Positions 9,237 through 19,554 of a stretch of 38,622 nt of DNA are shown in pieces. The stretch's first letter is position 1. Every line of letters begins with the position of its first letter. The notes under the pieces are model-generated. The model was not told the DNA's origin. It was given only the letters and a program-made list of their open reading frames with translations, and made no database searches. The position numbers and the translations under genes are program-made. Origin of the DNA: Chara braunii (Eukaryota; Streptophyta; Charophyceae; Charales; Characeae); NCBI GenBank assembly GCA_003427395.1, contig BFEA01000041.1:3892803-3931424 (forward strand). Direction: 5' to 3'.

Positions 9237-9893
9237 CTGATGACAATCCATCTGTAGCAAAGGCGGGCATCAAATGGATCCGCAAAGCAGCAGACAAAGG
9301 TGACGCTGTGGCACAGCATACTCTCGGTGATTGCTACCTTAATGGAGAGGGAGTTGCGAAGGACGAAAAAAAGGCTGCGTTCTGGTATAGGAAGTCCGCT
9401 CTGCAAGGAAACCACACGTCACAGTTTGTCCTTGGCTACTTGAGATTCCATGAGATAGGAATGTCAAGGGACCTGAGCGATGCAGTCAAGTGGTTTCAGC
9501 AGTCGGCAGCAGGAGGCAATGTGCTGGCGCAAACCCATTTGGGGTACTGCTATGGAAGAGGCTCTGGGGTTGAGAAGGACGAAGCCCAGGCCGTTTCATG
9601 GTACAGAAAGGCGGCTGAGCAAGGCTTCCCTTTTGCTGAACATAATCTGGGCTGGTGCTATGAAATGGGGATTGGCACGCAGCGAGATTATGCCCAGGCT
9701 ATTGAATGGTACGAGAAAGCAGCAGCTGATGGATGTGGGGAATCCTGTACAAACCTCGGACTGTGCTTCCGCAATGGATTGGGGGTCGAAAAGGATCTTG
9801 GGCGGTCTGAAGCTTGGTTTCGTCGGGGCGCTGAGAATGGGTGTAGGAGTGCGCAGCGGAACCTTGGCGTTCTGCTGTACGAGAAAGCCAAGG
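9237..9893 (+). CDS. SEL1-like repeat protein, internal exon module 2
   Basis: A 219-codon internal exon following GTGTTTCGTGAACAG and ending at AAGG|GTGCGT. Both boundaries are phase 1. It starts with a half repeat (AGIKWIRKAADKG), continues with five SEL1-like repeats (for example LGYCYGRGSGVEKDEAQ and the WYRKAAEQG closers), and ends LGVLLYEKAKG, the same closing signature as modules 1 and 3. A competing donor GTAAGG four bases downstream (9898) would give phase 2 and break the frame with the next exon, so the first donor is preferred. The role is inferred as part of the same solenoid scaffold. There are no internal stops or frameshifts, so it appears under selection. Confidence 0.85.
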
Positions 9894-11683
9894 GTGCGTA
9901 AGGAGCTGCGTCGGAGTCAATTGCGTGGGGTCATGTGGTTGGCCAGCACTGTCCGAGAGCATGCAGCTAGGGGCCTTTGGGGATGGGGGGTAAGAGATCC
10001 ACTTTTGTGTCTAAACGTTACAGAATGTTATGCGGTATGTGGCTGACCTGGATCTGGGAAGGTGTCGTAAACATCTGATTATTTTGAGATTATCTCAAAG
10101 GGATAACTGCACGTATGTCTCTGTGCGTAGCCTCCTTTGTACAAGTGCCTCTGCTAGAATGAACCTGGATGTCTAGGCATTCCGGTGCAGGTCACGCTGC
10201 CGACCGTGTATATGAACGGGTGGCCTGATCAAGTACACATTCCGACACAGGCATTTGAGCAAATGAGTGAAAATGTAAAGATCTACTTGCGCAATTATCC
10301 TGTTCACGAATGCAGTTGTCGGCAACATGCAGTGACGTCAAGGTAGAATCTGCTGCATTGGCTGATCCCGGTGCAAAGCGTGCCAGCTCTGGTTTTGAGC
10401 CCCCATGGATCTGGGTCCTTGCTGCTGCAGAAATGAGCTATCTTTTGCCTTTGCCTGTCTGAGCTTTCTATTGTTTCCTCAGCCACCACTGGCCCACCAG
10501 TAAAAATGTTCGATTTCTATGCTGGGCGCCATGTTGAGACTGGTGAGGCTTGTGATTATGCGATTGACGTGCCATCCACAGTAGTTTGATCGGGTTCCCT
10601 GATAGCCCAGTTGTTGCAGTATTGCATCTCATGCACTGTAATTGCGTAGACGTCTTTGATGCTGCATGGGACAGGGCCTCCCTTCTGCAGCTGATGTATC
10701 AGCGGAGAATGGTTACCCTCTCCATTCCCTCAAACCTGATAGGGTTCATGGTGGATGTATAAGAATAATTTGAAACGATCCCCGCCGGTATCGGCCTTGT
10801 ATCCCTGCTGGCATGGGGCCTGTGTGATGCAGCTGCATCCAAGTGTTGCATACTCAATTTGGTGGTACTACCGTCTTTACCCGAATAGAATGCCCTGTCA
10901 TTATCGCTGCATCTGGACTGAAAAATGCCCCAAGTACAGCTATAATGACCGGGCGTTAATATTTGGGTGAAGACGGTAGGCTTAGTAGTTGGGCTGGAGG
11001 ATTTAATAAACAAAGGTTGTTATTAGAGTACCAATACGTTCTTTTAGCTACCTTGTGTATCTTTGCGGCTGCTTGTGTGATATGGAGCTTCAACAGTGCA
11101 GCCGACGGGGTGGGATATGATCCATGATGACCACTCTCGTTCATGTAAGAGAGAATGTTTTAAATCACTTAAACCACCAGTGCTTGGCCCAGCTATCGGC
11201 TGCAGAAAAAAAAAAAGAGTAGAAACGTTTCTAGCCGGATGAATTTGGGTGCCCCTGTAGTGGCCCATACATTTCGTAAAATCGTGGCCTGTATACGGGC
11301 ACGACTTTTGGAAGTACTGGTGGTTTAAAGTCCACTTTGCATAGTTGTGACATACAGTGCGACAATCATGATGGCTATGCTCTGTCTCCATCCCTGCCAG
11401 TTGTGGGAAGAGAGAGAGAAAGAGTGGTGGTGATGTTCTGGCATGTGTCATTTGTTTGCTTGTCTGGTGTTTATTAGTAAACGGTACCGGCAAGACAAAT
11501 TGTCTTCTGAAACTTCCTCGAACTTTGTATGACGTTTTGATGGAATGATTATGCACATTCCGTTTGAGCGCCTGCATGTGGATCTGCATTGTGTATTGGA
11601 TGGATGGGGGACGGGGTTTTGCACTGCACATGGAGCATAAGACCTCATGCGGCAGGTTTCTGTGGTTCATGTCTCCGCTGCAG
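9894..11683 (+). other. Intron between SEL1 exons 2 and 3
   Basis: About 1.8 kb, ending CATGTCTCCGCTGCAG. The only recognised element is the foldback MITE at 10871-10976. Nothing convincing is seen in 9894-10870 or 10977-11683; the open frame on the minus strand at 11044-11703 shows no family signature. Confidence 0.65.
10871..10976. mobile_element. Foldback MITE, copy 2
   Basis: A 106-bp inverted repeat with termini CCGTCTTYACCC, flanked by TA on both sides (10869-10870 and 10977-10978). The internal CTGGACTGAAAA loop segment and the TATAATGACCGGGCGTT arm match copy 1 at 4598-4702. The left arm has diverged more than in copy 1, so this copy is probably older. Confidence 0.7.
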
Positions 11684-12367
11684 GGCACTGTGGAAGCCAG
11701 CATGAGCGTGAGTCTATGTTCTTGGAAGCAGTCAAGTGGCTTGGAAAGTCAGCAGACCAAGATGACGAGGGCTATGCTGCACAGGACCTGTCGACCAGGT
11801 CTGACCTGACACAGAAACAAGGCGCAGAACAGGAAGAACGCCGCAAAGATGCAGAATGGTTCAGGAAAGCGGCTTTGCAGGGCGATCAGGTAGCGCAGTG
11901 GATGCTGGGGTGCTTGTATCTTGCAGGGGATGGCGTCGGGAAAGATGAAGCAGAAGCAGTGGAGTGGCTGAAGAAGGCTGCCAGTCAAGGACACATGGAG
12001 GCCCAGGCCTGTTTGGGATTCTGCTTTGAGAATGGCTCTGGCGTTCCAAAGGATGATAAGGCGGCTGCTGCATGGTACCGCAAGGCAGCTGAGCAAGGAT
12101 ATGCGCAGGGGGAACACAACCTGGGGTGGTGCTATGAACAGGGCATTGGCGTTCCGAAGGACTGTAAAATGGCCATGGTGTGGTATGAGAAAGCTGCTTC
12201 CAAAGGTCTAGCGGTCTCCCAGAACAACTTGGGACTGTGCTACTGTGACGGCAGGGGGGTGGAGAAGAATCTGCGGAAGGCAGAGCATTGGCTCCTTAAA
12301 AGTGCTAATCAGGGCTTGACAGGCGGTCAGCGGAATCTGGGACTCTTGTTATATCACAAAGCAAAAG
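11684..12367 (+). CDS. SEL1-like repeat protein, internal exon module 3
   Basis: A 228-codon internal exon between the acceptor CGCTGCAG (ending 11683) and the donor AAAG|GTAAGA (12368), phase 1 at both ends. The first 60 or so residues diverge from modules 1 and 2, with an extra Glu/Gln-rich stretch (KQGAEQEERRKDAEWF). Canonical SEL1 repeats then follow, with LG-x-C, G-x-GV-x-KD and WYRKAAEQG or WYEKAAS motifs, closing with LGLLLYHKAKG. If the intron were retained, translation would stop at 12418-12420. The strong GTAAG donor and the shared phase make it an internal exon. The next compatible exon is either 27714 or one not recognised in between. Confidence 0.85.
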
Positions 12368-12529
12368 GTAAGAGGATGCATGTCTCCCTGTCCGGTCCCC
12401 AAATTGAAATGTCGAATTGATTGAAGTCCACTTCTAAGTATAAGAGGGAACTTTCTAGTCATGAATTTTAAGTCTGTCAGATGCATCCGGAAATGCTTTT
12501 GTACGTAGAACCTAGGAAGATTTTCATGA

Positions 12530-12955
12530 CTGGCCAGTCACCCGGGCGTGACGCCCGGGATACCCGGGCATGGGAAAAAAACTTAAAAAAATAAATAAAA
12601 AAATGGCGGTGTTTTTTTTTTCCGCGCTCTCCGAGAGTAGCCCAAATCAGGGGAGTATAAATGAATTCTAAAGGGGCTGAAGGGGTTTAAGGGGGTTGCC
12701 TTAGTGTGATTTTTTTTATTTTTATTTTTTTAATCTTCAGTTCCATGTGGAATTCTGATGTGACCCTCAGCCAAAAGTTGTTTGTATTGCAATTCTACAC
12801 AACATACTTTTTTTCAGATTTTTTTTTTGTTTTGTTTTTTTTGTGCTGGGGCTGCCTGGACCCATGCCCGGGGGTCATGCCCGGCCAGTCACCTGGTCGT
12901 CAAACCGGGCATGACGTTGGGACCCGGACGCGCCCGGGATATCTCCCTAGCGTAG
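12530..12955. repeat. CCCGGG-palindrome clusters flanking A/T tracts
   Basis: Left cluster 12530-12571 reads CCAGTCACCCGGGCGTGA, CGCCCGGGATACCCGGGCATGGG and continues into A-tracts. The right cluster, 12848-12947, has CCCATGCCCGGGGGTCATGCC, CGGCCAGTCACCTGGTCGTC and CGCGCCCGGGATATC. The CCCGGGCATGGG part is inverted between the clusters (12560-12571 against 12856-12867), with A-rich and T-rich tracts facing inwards. A similar GGCCGCCCGGGATCCGGGC abuts the assembly gap at 17345. Confidence 0.5.
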
Positions 12956-13388
12956 AACCATAAATTACCTGCCACTATACCGAACACCCTCTTTTCTTAT
13001 TATGTATGGTGTGTGTTTATCGAAGTGGAATAGAAATCGCAGTGGGTGCCTTTGCTAATGAATATGCAAAGGCAACACAACAGCGGTGTCCTCTAGACCT
13101 TGATTGCAAGATCAGATGAAGTTTGAAGGGAAAGAGGTGACCGGGTTTGTTCGTTGGCATGGTCAACTAAGATGTGTAACCACCGGTCGAAAAGTAAGTC
13201 TCGGCCGGCGTAGCTTGAACACATCTCAGCGGGGACCTGACTGAGTAACAACTTATGGACTGCCAATTTTTGCCCCTCTCCTCTGCAGCCCCAGACTCTT
13301 CCTCTGCAGCCACACTGAATGATAAATATATTTACGATTTAGCCTTTTATTAGGCTGTCAGGATCTCATCTAATTAATGATCCACTGA

Positions 13389-13476
13389 GCCTTTGGAAGG
13401 TCACGGGTAAGCGTCTGGAAGGTCACGGGTAAGCCTTTGGAAGGTCACGGGTAAGCCTTTGGAAGGTCACAGGTAT
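13389..13476. repeat. 22-bp tandem array, four units
   Basis: Four units of GCCTTTGGAAGGTCACGGGT plus AA at 13389, 13411, 13433 and 13455. Unit 2 has two changes and unit 4 ends in AGGTAT. Confidence 0.85.
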
Positions 13477-13808
13477 AGCTCAGTCACTCTGTCAGTTAAG
13501 CAATCCATCCAGCTGAGTGGAAGGTCACGTGCGCTCCACTTTGAGTGGTTGAATGCTGACTACAAGTGCGTCTGAAGCGCACTTTGCGCCAGCTGATCGA
13601 CCTTGAAGCCTGGGACCAAGAAATGGCAGATTACAATGAAATTAGGCTATTATCAGTCTATTATTAGCTTATCCAATCCAAATTCAATTTGGTGAAGTGA
13701 CCCACATAGCTTTTGGGAGGTCATGGGTATTTGTTACTAGCTCAGTTATCTTATCCACCCAGTTGGGTGGAAGGGTGCACGTTCCACTTCAAGTGGTTGA
13801 ATACTGTT
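13456..13808. repeat. Diverged duplication of about 100 bp
   Basis: Segments 13456-13564 and 13710-13808 share GGAGGTCA-like starts, TAGCTCAGT, ATCCA-CCAG-TGGGTGGAAGG, CGT-CCACTT-AGTGGTTGAAT and CTG. Weaker echoes (GCCAGCTGAT-GACC) recur near 13590, 14027 and 14300. Confidence 0.55.
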
Positions 13809-13980
13809 AAAAAAAAAGGAAAAAAAAAAGAAAGGGCGGCCGTCTTGAGATATCATCATTGAGCTGACCGGCCCCAGGCAATTCAGAAATATTTGGTTTT
13901 ACTCGTCGAGTTCCATCATCTGGGTGCGAACTCGGGTCTGTATTTCAGCAGTTCAAGGGTGTACCCACTGAGCTAGGTTT
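13808..13980 (-). mobile_element. tRNA-derived SINE, copy c
   Basis: Minus strand: AACCTAGCTCAGTGGGTACA (A-box region), GAAATACAGACCCGAGTTCG (B-box region, one of the best preserved), TGAATTGCCTGGGGCCGGTC, GATGATATCTCAAGACGGCC and GCCCTTTC, followed by a T-rich tail broken by CC. This copy gives the clearest view of the 3' end of the family. Confidence 0.75.
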
Positions 13981-14461
13981 TTGGGTGATCTTCATCCAAG
14001 AGTGTATGGAATGTGCTTCGTGCCAGCTGATTGACCTGAAAATTGTATTCAGGAACAAGCGCTTGGTGCAATAAGCTGTACTCATATGCAGTATGGTGGT
14101 TGTTGATCAAAGTGAGTCGCCATTCCATCTATTAGTTGTAGACTGCAGGCCTGATGCCTAGTGGTCGAACTGGAACCACAGCGGTGATCTTCGTCATTGG
14201 TTAAAGGTCACATATCAGGTTCGTAGAGGCTGAACTCTTAGTGTAGAAGTGTATGTGTATACCATAGAACTCTTTTGAGTATGTATAGAATGGTACTTTG
14301 GGCTGGCTGGATGACCTCGCAATGGTGCTTGAGAGCAATCAGTCGGAGCAAGGAGCTATGCTCATGTGCGAAATCACTTGAAAGCAATCAGTTGAGCACA
14401 GATAGGCAGAAGGGTGATCGTTGTATGGGGTGTGACTCTTGGAAAGACGTATTTCCTGTGA

Positions 14462-14465
<4 letters not shown>

Positions 14466-14506
<41 letters not shown>
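14466..14506. repeat. (GA)n microsatellite
   Basis: Uninterrupted GA dinucleotides over about 40 bp. Confidence 0.95.
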
Positions 14507-14507
<1 letters not shown>

Positions 14508-15551
14508 CTGATGGACGTGGAACGGAAAGGATGGGAGTGCATGTAAAATGCATGTAGTCGCAAATGCGTTGAAGAGGGCCTAATACATCCTCAGTGCTGA
14601 GATGTATATCTGTAAGTTCATGAGCAAAGTACTTGTTCATCATTGGATTGAGTCGGTTGCTCCAGTTCATGAAAGAGTATCCATTGTGGTGTGCAGGATG
14701 AGCTGTTTGACAAGGCACTTCTCGTTATCCCATCTTATTCAACCTGTTCTTAGGCAATGAAAGGGAACTCCGACAATACGAGTGTTGTTGTAGAGAATGG
14801 ACTTTGTTAGTGACCAGTGACAACAGTCCAAATGGCTAAAGAACTGACTTGATGATTTGCTGAGTCTCACTTACGCAACAAGAATATAGGTAGACACATT
14901 CTGAAAATGGTGATGGGACTCTGGAAGCTTGGATGAAACATCAAACTCCCTCTTGGTTGTTTCCTCCTCCTCCCGTTGGAGCGAAAGAGCTGTACTCTGC
15001 TGTTTGTTTCTCTTCTGGGAAGTTTTGTCCCTCGAGAGTGCAAGGTCTGATCTCCGCTCTCCTTTGACGAATAGGTAAGGAACAGTAAGAAGCAGTAAGC
15101 CCAGGAGATTTTGAGCAGTCCAGGTATACATACTCGGAAGCAATTGAATAGCTCAATAGCTCATTATTATCTCTTTAAATGAGGGTGATAAAAGGACTGT
15201 AAGCCACCACTATGTCTGGTGCTGACCTACTAAGGGCACTGTGCTCAGGTAGCGTGCCAGTTTCTGGTAGTCCATCCGGGGAAAATCCAGGCGTAGAGAA
15301 GTCACCAGCCGATCGTAGTCTTTATTTTGGGAGAAATGAGGCTCTCCCACGTAGCTGTGGTTTTAGGGGTTTCTCGAGCTAGACGTAGCAGCCCCGGAAC
15401 TTGAATGGATATATGGTTATAGGTAGGTAGCGTGTCCTTGTAGACCAGTTTGAGGGGCATAGAACATGTGAAGAAGGCTCTATCCCAGTAGTGCCAGGCA
15501 GAGTCGGTTCTGATTGCAACTCGGCGTTCGCCAGGAACAACAGTACAAGAG

Positions 15552-15736
15552 AATCAGCCTCGCACATCCCGTCTCTTTCTGTCTTCTAAGTTCTTACCTA
15601 CAACCGTAGGCCACCTGATGCATGATGCAGCACCAAACACTCGAATCAGCCTTGCACATCCCGTCTCTTTCTGTCTTCTAAGTTCTCTCCGTACAACCGT
15701 AGGCCACCTGATGCATGATGCAACACCAAACACTCT
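15552..15736. repeat. 92-bp tandem duplication
   Basis: Units 15552-15643 and 15644-15736 share CATCCCGTCTCTTTCTGTCT, ACAACCGTAGGCCACCTGAT and GCATGATGCARCACCAAACA with few differences and one single-base length change. Confidence 0.85.
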
Positions 15737-16043
15737 GCCAGTGCCAATAACGTCAGATACAGCAACAGTTGAGGCAGGTAGGAAAATGTGCAGGCCCAAG
15801 GTCGGAGGTCTTTGACAGCACGTATAGGGTGGCAGCGTGCCGTTGTGGCCCAAGGAAAGGTCATTATCTAGTGTTGCCACTATGTCCACTAATTAGTGTT
15901 TGTGCCGTGTCCTCAGTTACAAGATCGTGATGTCGTGATGCATCCCCGCCTCCGTCAGGGGCACAGTTCAAGGAGTTGGAGACTGTGCGAGGGCATGCAT
16001 GCAAGTGTGGCAATTTCGGTGAGCCTGGTAAAATCGTTAAATG

Positions 16044-16429
16044 ACTTCTGATATCATCAAAAGGGATAGGGGTAGAAACTTCAATCTGTCTGCCCCACCC
16101 ACCCACCCACACCCACGCACGCACGCATGTGTGCGTGCACACCCGTCCCGCCCCACCTTTTTTGAGGGCAGAGAGCTTAAAGAGACGAAGAGGAACCGCG
16201 CGTCTCTCACCCNGTCTTCCCTCGTACAGCGACGTCGAAAATCGTATGTGCCAGGACATTGAGGAAACCAGGCCACAAAGTGGCAACAGCATCAGAAGCC
16301 CTGTCTCTTATACACATCTAGAGAGCACGCGTGTGCCGTCTCTGCCCTGCCCCGCCCCACCCACAGACACACGCACGCAGGCAGGCGCGCTCCCACGGGA
16401 CTTCTGATATCATCAAAAGGGATAGGGGT
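16044..16429. other. Suspect assembly segment with duplicated 30-mer
   Basis: A 30-bp sequence beginning ACTTCTGATATCATCAAAAG occurs exactly at 16044-16073 and 16400-16429. Between them lie an N (16213), two CA/CG-rich CCCACCCAC tracts of similar character and a Nextera mosaic end (16301-16319). This looks like a mis-joined or gap-filled region rather than biology. Confidence 0.7.
16301..16319. other. Nextera transposase mosaic-end sequence (contaminant)
   Basis: The 19 bases CTGTCTCTTATACACATCT are identical to the Tn5/Nextera mosaic end used in Illumina library construction. It is not a natural feature of a plant genome and marks adapter carry-over into the assembly. Confidence 0.95.
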
Positions 16430-16661
16430 GATTTGCACAGACTTACTGAAGTGCCCTCCGATCTGTGCGAAATAGTTGCCCAGTACACGGCTCTCTAACT
16501 CTACTGGCTTTGAGTTCTCGCCTCCTGCAAAGGAGTCTTTGCTGGTGGGCCCAAGCAGGGCATAGGGAAGAGAGGTCCCATGGTAAGCCCCTGATTTGAC
16601 TCTGGTTGAAAAGAGATGTACGGGACATCACGCACACCTCAACATTAAAAAAGAAAAAAGG

Positions 16662-16681
16662 AAATTTTATTAATAAAATTT
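16662..16681. repeat. 20-bp perfect A/T palindrome
   Basis: AAATTTTATTAATAAAATTT is exactly self-complementary. It follows an A-rich stretch and no function is assigned. Confidence 0.8.
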
Positions 16682-17211
16682 TGGCAGTGGATTGCTACAG
16701 CCGCCGCTAGTTGTGTTTTCGTTGTTAGTTTTGGAGACTAATGGAATGGTGCACCACATATTGGTATCCTTCCTATCAGTTCATGAAAAACTTTGCCCAT
16801 TTTGATTGGCCAACATACGCCAGCTGTCTCCATGATGGCACATGTCAGGTCCTCTTTTCAAGAGCCACACAGGTCCTTAAGTTGAATCCAACCGTGAACC
16901 GCAAATCTTCTGAGAGCATTCTCACATTACACTCCTCTTTTAGATGCATCTGGCTGTAATTGCTGCCAGATTCAATGGAGAAAGTCTCAGTGTGAGTACC
17001 CCCTAAGCCATGCATGACAACCAGATGGCTGTCAGATTTTTTTGTGGTCCTTGGCCCTTTGGACTTCTACTGGCGAATCCCGAAAAAAAAAACAAAAAAC
17101 AAAAAAAGAACAGGGTTTGGCAAATGTCATGCTGCTGTCCTCATATCATGAGCTGCTGAACGAAGGGGGCACCAGAAGATGCTGAGATAGATTGGTGCAG
17201 AGTCTGCAGAC

Positions 17212-17235
17212 TGTTTTTTTTTTGTTTTTGTTTTT

Positions 17236-17294
<59 letters not shown>

Positions 17295-17380
17295 GGACCT
17301 TGCTTTTTTTTTGCACGGGCGGGCTGGCCGCCCGGGATCCGGGCNNNNNNNNNNNNNNNNNNNNNNNNNNNNNNNNNNNN
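17212..17380. repeat. Poly-T tract, CG-rich segment and assembly gap
   Basis: A long T-tract (about 17213-17290) is followed by a GGGCGGGCTGGCCGCCCGGG segment and by 36 N at 17345-17380. Length and joining here are unreliable. Confidence 0.9.
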
Positions 17381-17389
17381 TTTTTTTTT

Positions 17390-17454
17390 GCAGGGGCCAT
17401 GCTAATGTTCTCTGTATCGTTCCAATTTTAACTCCTGTATCGTTCCCGAAAGAC
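17390..17454 (-). pseudogene. U6 retro-copy 3 (3'-truncated) beside gap
   Basis: Minus-strand U6 from the 5' stem (GTCTTTCGGGAA) through TAAAATTGGAACGATACAGAG and AACATTAGCATGGCCCCTGC. The TAACGGATG part is replaced by a 10-base insertion that copies CTGTATCG. A T-tract (A-tail on the minus strand) lies directly next to it, after the gap. Confidence 0.75.
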
Positions 17455-17570
17455 TTTTCACAATGATAAAATTCGAAATTGCCACAGAGCGTTGGAGAGA
17501 ATTGCAAGGGTTAAAATAAAGAAAGAAAAAAGAAGAAAAAAGAATATTACGAAGCTGAGCCAAGCCTGTT

Positions 17571-18008
17571 GTGAATGCAACATCTGCCTTCAAAATAAAG
17601 TTGAGCTTGCTGACAAGCGAGCCCTGCAAGCCCTGCAGACTAGAGTGCAAGTTCTGGCGGAAAAGATGTCTTTCTGATCATCTTATGAGACCCTTGTCTC
17701 TTACGCCCTTAGGCCGTTTGAACACCTGCCTGCATGTGAACTCCAGGACTGGGCCCCACTGGCTTTTGTCCGTTTTTTTAAAACTCGAATTTATAAGTGA
17801 GGAAGACACAGCCCAATTGCGGAGATTGCTGACAGCGAGAAGTGTGGATCAGAGGATAAGCCTGTACGTTCTGAGGGGCGATTTGCATGGTGTGCCATTT
17901 GTGAGCTTTGCACTGGCCTCTTCACTGAGCCATGCGGTTGGGTTTTATTTAGCGGAGAAAGGTTTGAAGTCCTTCCAAGGAGATCGGACAAACGTACTCT
18001 GGATCTAA
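17571..18008 (+). pseudogene. Unassigned open frame, possible gene remnant
   Basis: A 145-codon open frame whose second half (LSVFLKLEFISEEDTAQL onwards) has a less repetitive, protein-like composition than most open frames here. The first half is better open in a neighbouring frame, as if a frameshift lay near the T-run at 17771-17779. I recognise no family. No convincing splice sites or start context were found. It could be a decayed coding fragment or chance. Confidence 0.2.
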
Positions 18009-18179
18009 TGCGACATCTGATCACCGATAGTTTATATAATCCTGTGGGGCCCACGCCAAGCTGCTCAGGCTACCAATTATTAGGACTGCAGAAGTTGGGG
18101 CACAACTGATACGAGAGTGCACATGTTTCTTTTTCCTTTTCTCAAATAAAGAAAAAGAAAACAAATTGTTCAGTTCAGT

Positions 18180-18276
18180 TCATTTCTATTTGTATGTGTG
18201 ATCCTTGCGCAGGCAGGAGCCATGCCAATCTTCTCTGTACCGTCCCTTAATGTTGAGGGATGTGCAGCAGGATGAC
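18180..18276 (-). pseudogene. U6 retro-copy 4 (diverged)
   Basis: The reverse complement of U6 is recognisable across CATTTCTATTTGTATGTGTG, ATCCTTGCGCAGG, a 4-bp insertion, AGCCATGCCAATCTTCTCTG and TACCGTCCC. The 5' stem end is poorly preserved. It is among the most diverged copies. Confidence 0.65.
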
Positions 18277-18338
18277 AATGCACAGGCTGGAGTACAGCGT
18301 AAACAGCTGTCCTGTGGTCACGGGTGTATATCCAAACA

Positions 18339-18573
18339 GTACGGACATACCAACTGGCCTAGCTCAATTGGTACATCACTGAGCTGTTGAAATACAGACC
18401 CGAGTTCGAACTCCACTGAAAGCAGATGAGTGAAAACACTGAAAAGTGAAATACTGGGCCGTCCACGGAAAGCAGATGAGTGAAAACACTGAAAAGTGAA
18501 ATACTGGGCCGGTCAGTTCAACGATGATATCTCAAGGCCGTTGTCCTTTTTTCAAGAAAGTATGGACATACCA
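18339..18573 (+). mobile_element. tRNA-derived SINE, copy d, with TSD
   Basis: The element (about 18353-18559) starts AACTGGCCTAGCTCAATTGG. Its A box is TAGCTCAATTGG (18360-18371) and its B box GAGTTCGAACTC (18402-18413), both close to the Pol III consensus. It ends GATGATATCTCAAGGCCGTT, then GTCC and T6. The 14-bp flanks 18339-18352 and 18560-18573 (GTAYGGACATACCA) match at 13 of 14, a clear target-site duplication. It also carries an internal 60-bp tandem duplication of GAAAGCAGATGAGTGAAAAC plus neighbouring bases (18411-18470 and 18471-18522) absent from copies a-c. Confidence 0.85.
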
Positions 18574-18593
18574 GAAGAAGACTTGTGAATGTT

Positions 18594-18723
18594 GTCCTTC
18601 AGGACATCCGTTAAAACTGGAACGATATAGAGAAGATTATCATGATGGCCCCTGCACAAGGATGACACACATAAATTGAGAAATGGTCCAAGTTCTTTCC
18701 ATTAAAAAATAAATAAATAAAAA
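18594..18723 (+). pseudogene. U6 retro-copy 5, complete, with TSD
   Basis: Plant U6 from its first base (GTCCTTCAGGACATCC) to GAGAAATGGTCCA. It has a few changes, including ATCATGATGG, where a 3-base slip interrupts the GCATGG core. An extra TTCTTTCC and an A-rich tail (TTAAAAAATAAATAAATAA) follow. The 11-bp sequence TTGTGAATGTT stands at 18583-18593 immediately before it and again at 18724-18734 after the tail, a perfect target-site duplication. Confidence 0.9.
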
Positions 18724-19554
18724 TTGTGAATGTTGGGAATCTCTGCAACCATGCAGAAATGAAGCTATGGGAGAGGGGCCCTTTGGGCAACAAAGAAGAG
18801 ATTATATTACAAAAGGTTTAAGGGTGCCCTTTCTTTCAAATAGTCCTTTGTCGATAGTTGGGGAAAAGCTGTGATAGGTTGGGCCTTCAGGATGGTCTGA
18901 GAGACTGAGAGAGACTGGAGCGGCAGGATATGGGGTAGATGCTGGATAATACAGAATATACAGCATGCGGAATACAGGAAATATGTGTATAACCTTATAG
19001 CCGTATAAAGAAATAGGTTGATGGAGAAGGGGGAAATTGCCAAATTGGATCCATGCGAGGTGTTGCTGCTGGTGTGAATGGTAAGGAAGGGGTGAGGTAC
19101 GCCATAACATGATTCTGGCCAATTCATGAGGCGAGGCTGAACGTGGAGAGAATGCCCTGCGTCGCGTCTCAAGAAGTGGTGGACATTTTGAGCACGAGAG
19201 AAGAATTGTGAAGAAAGAAGACAAGATTCAACCAATGTAATCTCCCCCCTGCTCTCGCCATCATCAGCAACCCTCACATAATGGCTGTGGACTATTTGAA
19301 AAAAGCTGTCTTTCTCCTCATACAGGGGACAGCTTTTTATTTTTTGCGCATATATGGACCGCTCGGCAGGGGACACGGACCTTCTTCCCTGCTCTGCTCT
19401 GTACAGGGAGCAGTACCCAGGCTCCTAGCATCTGGCGCAGGGCTGGAAAGCCTGCAACAACTTCCACAACTAGCCAGGAGGCCGAAGCCAACTATCGCTG
19501 GTGGTGAACCTGAAGCGTACCACAGGGGGGTGCGGGGGACCGAATGGACAACAT

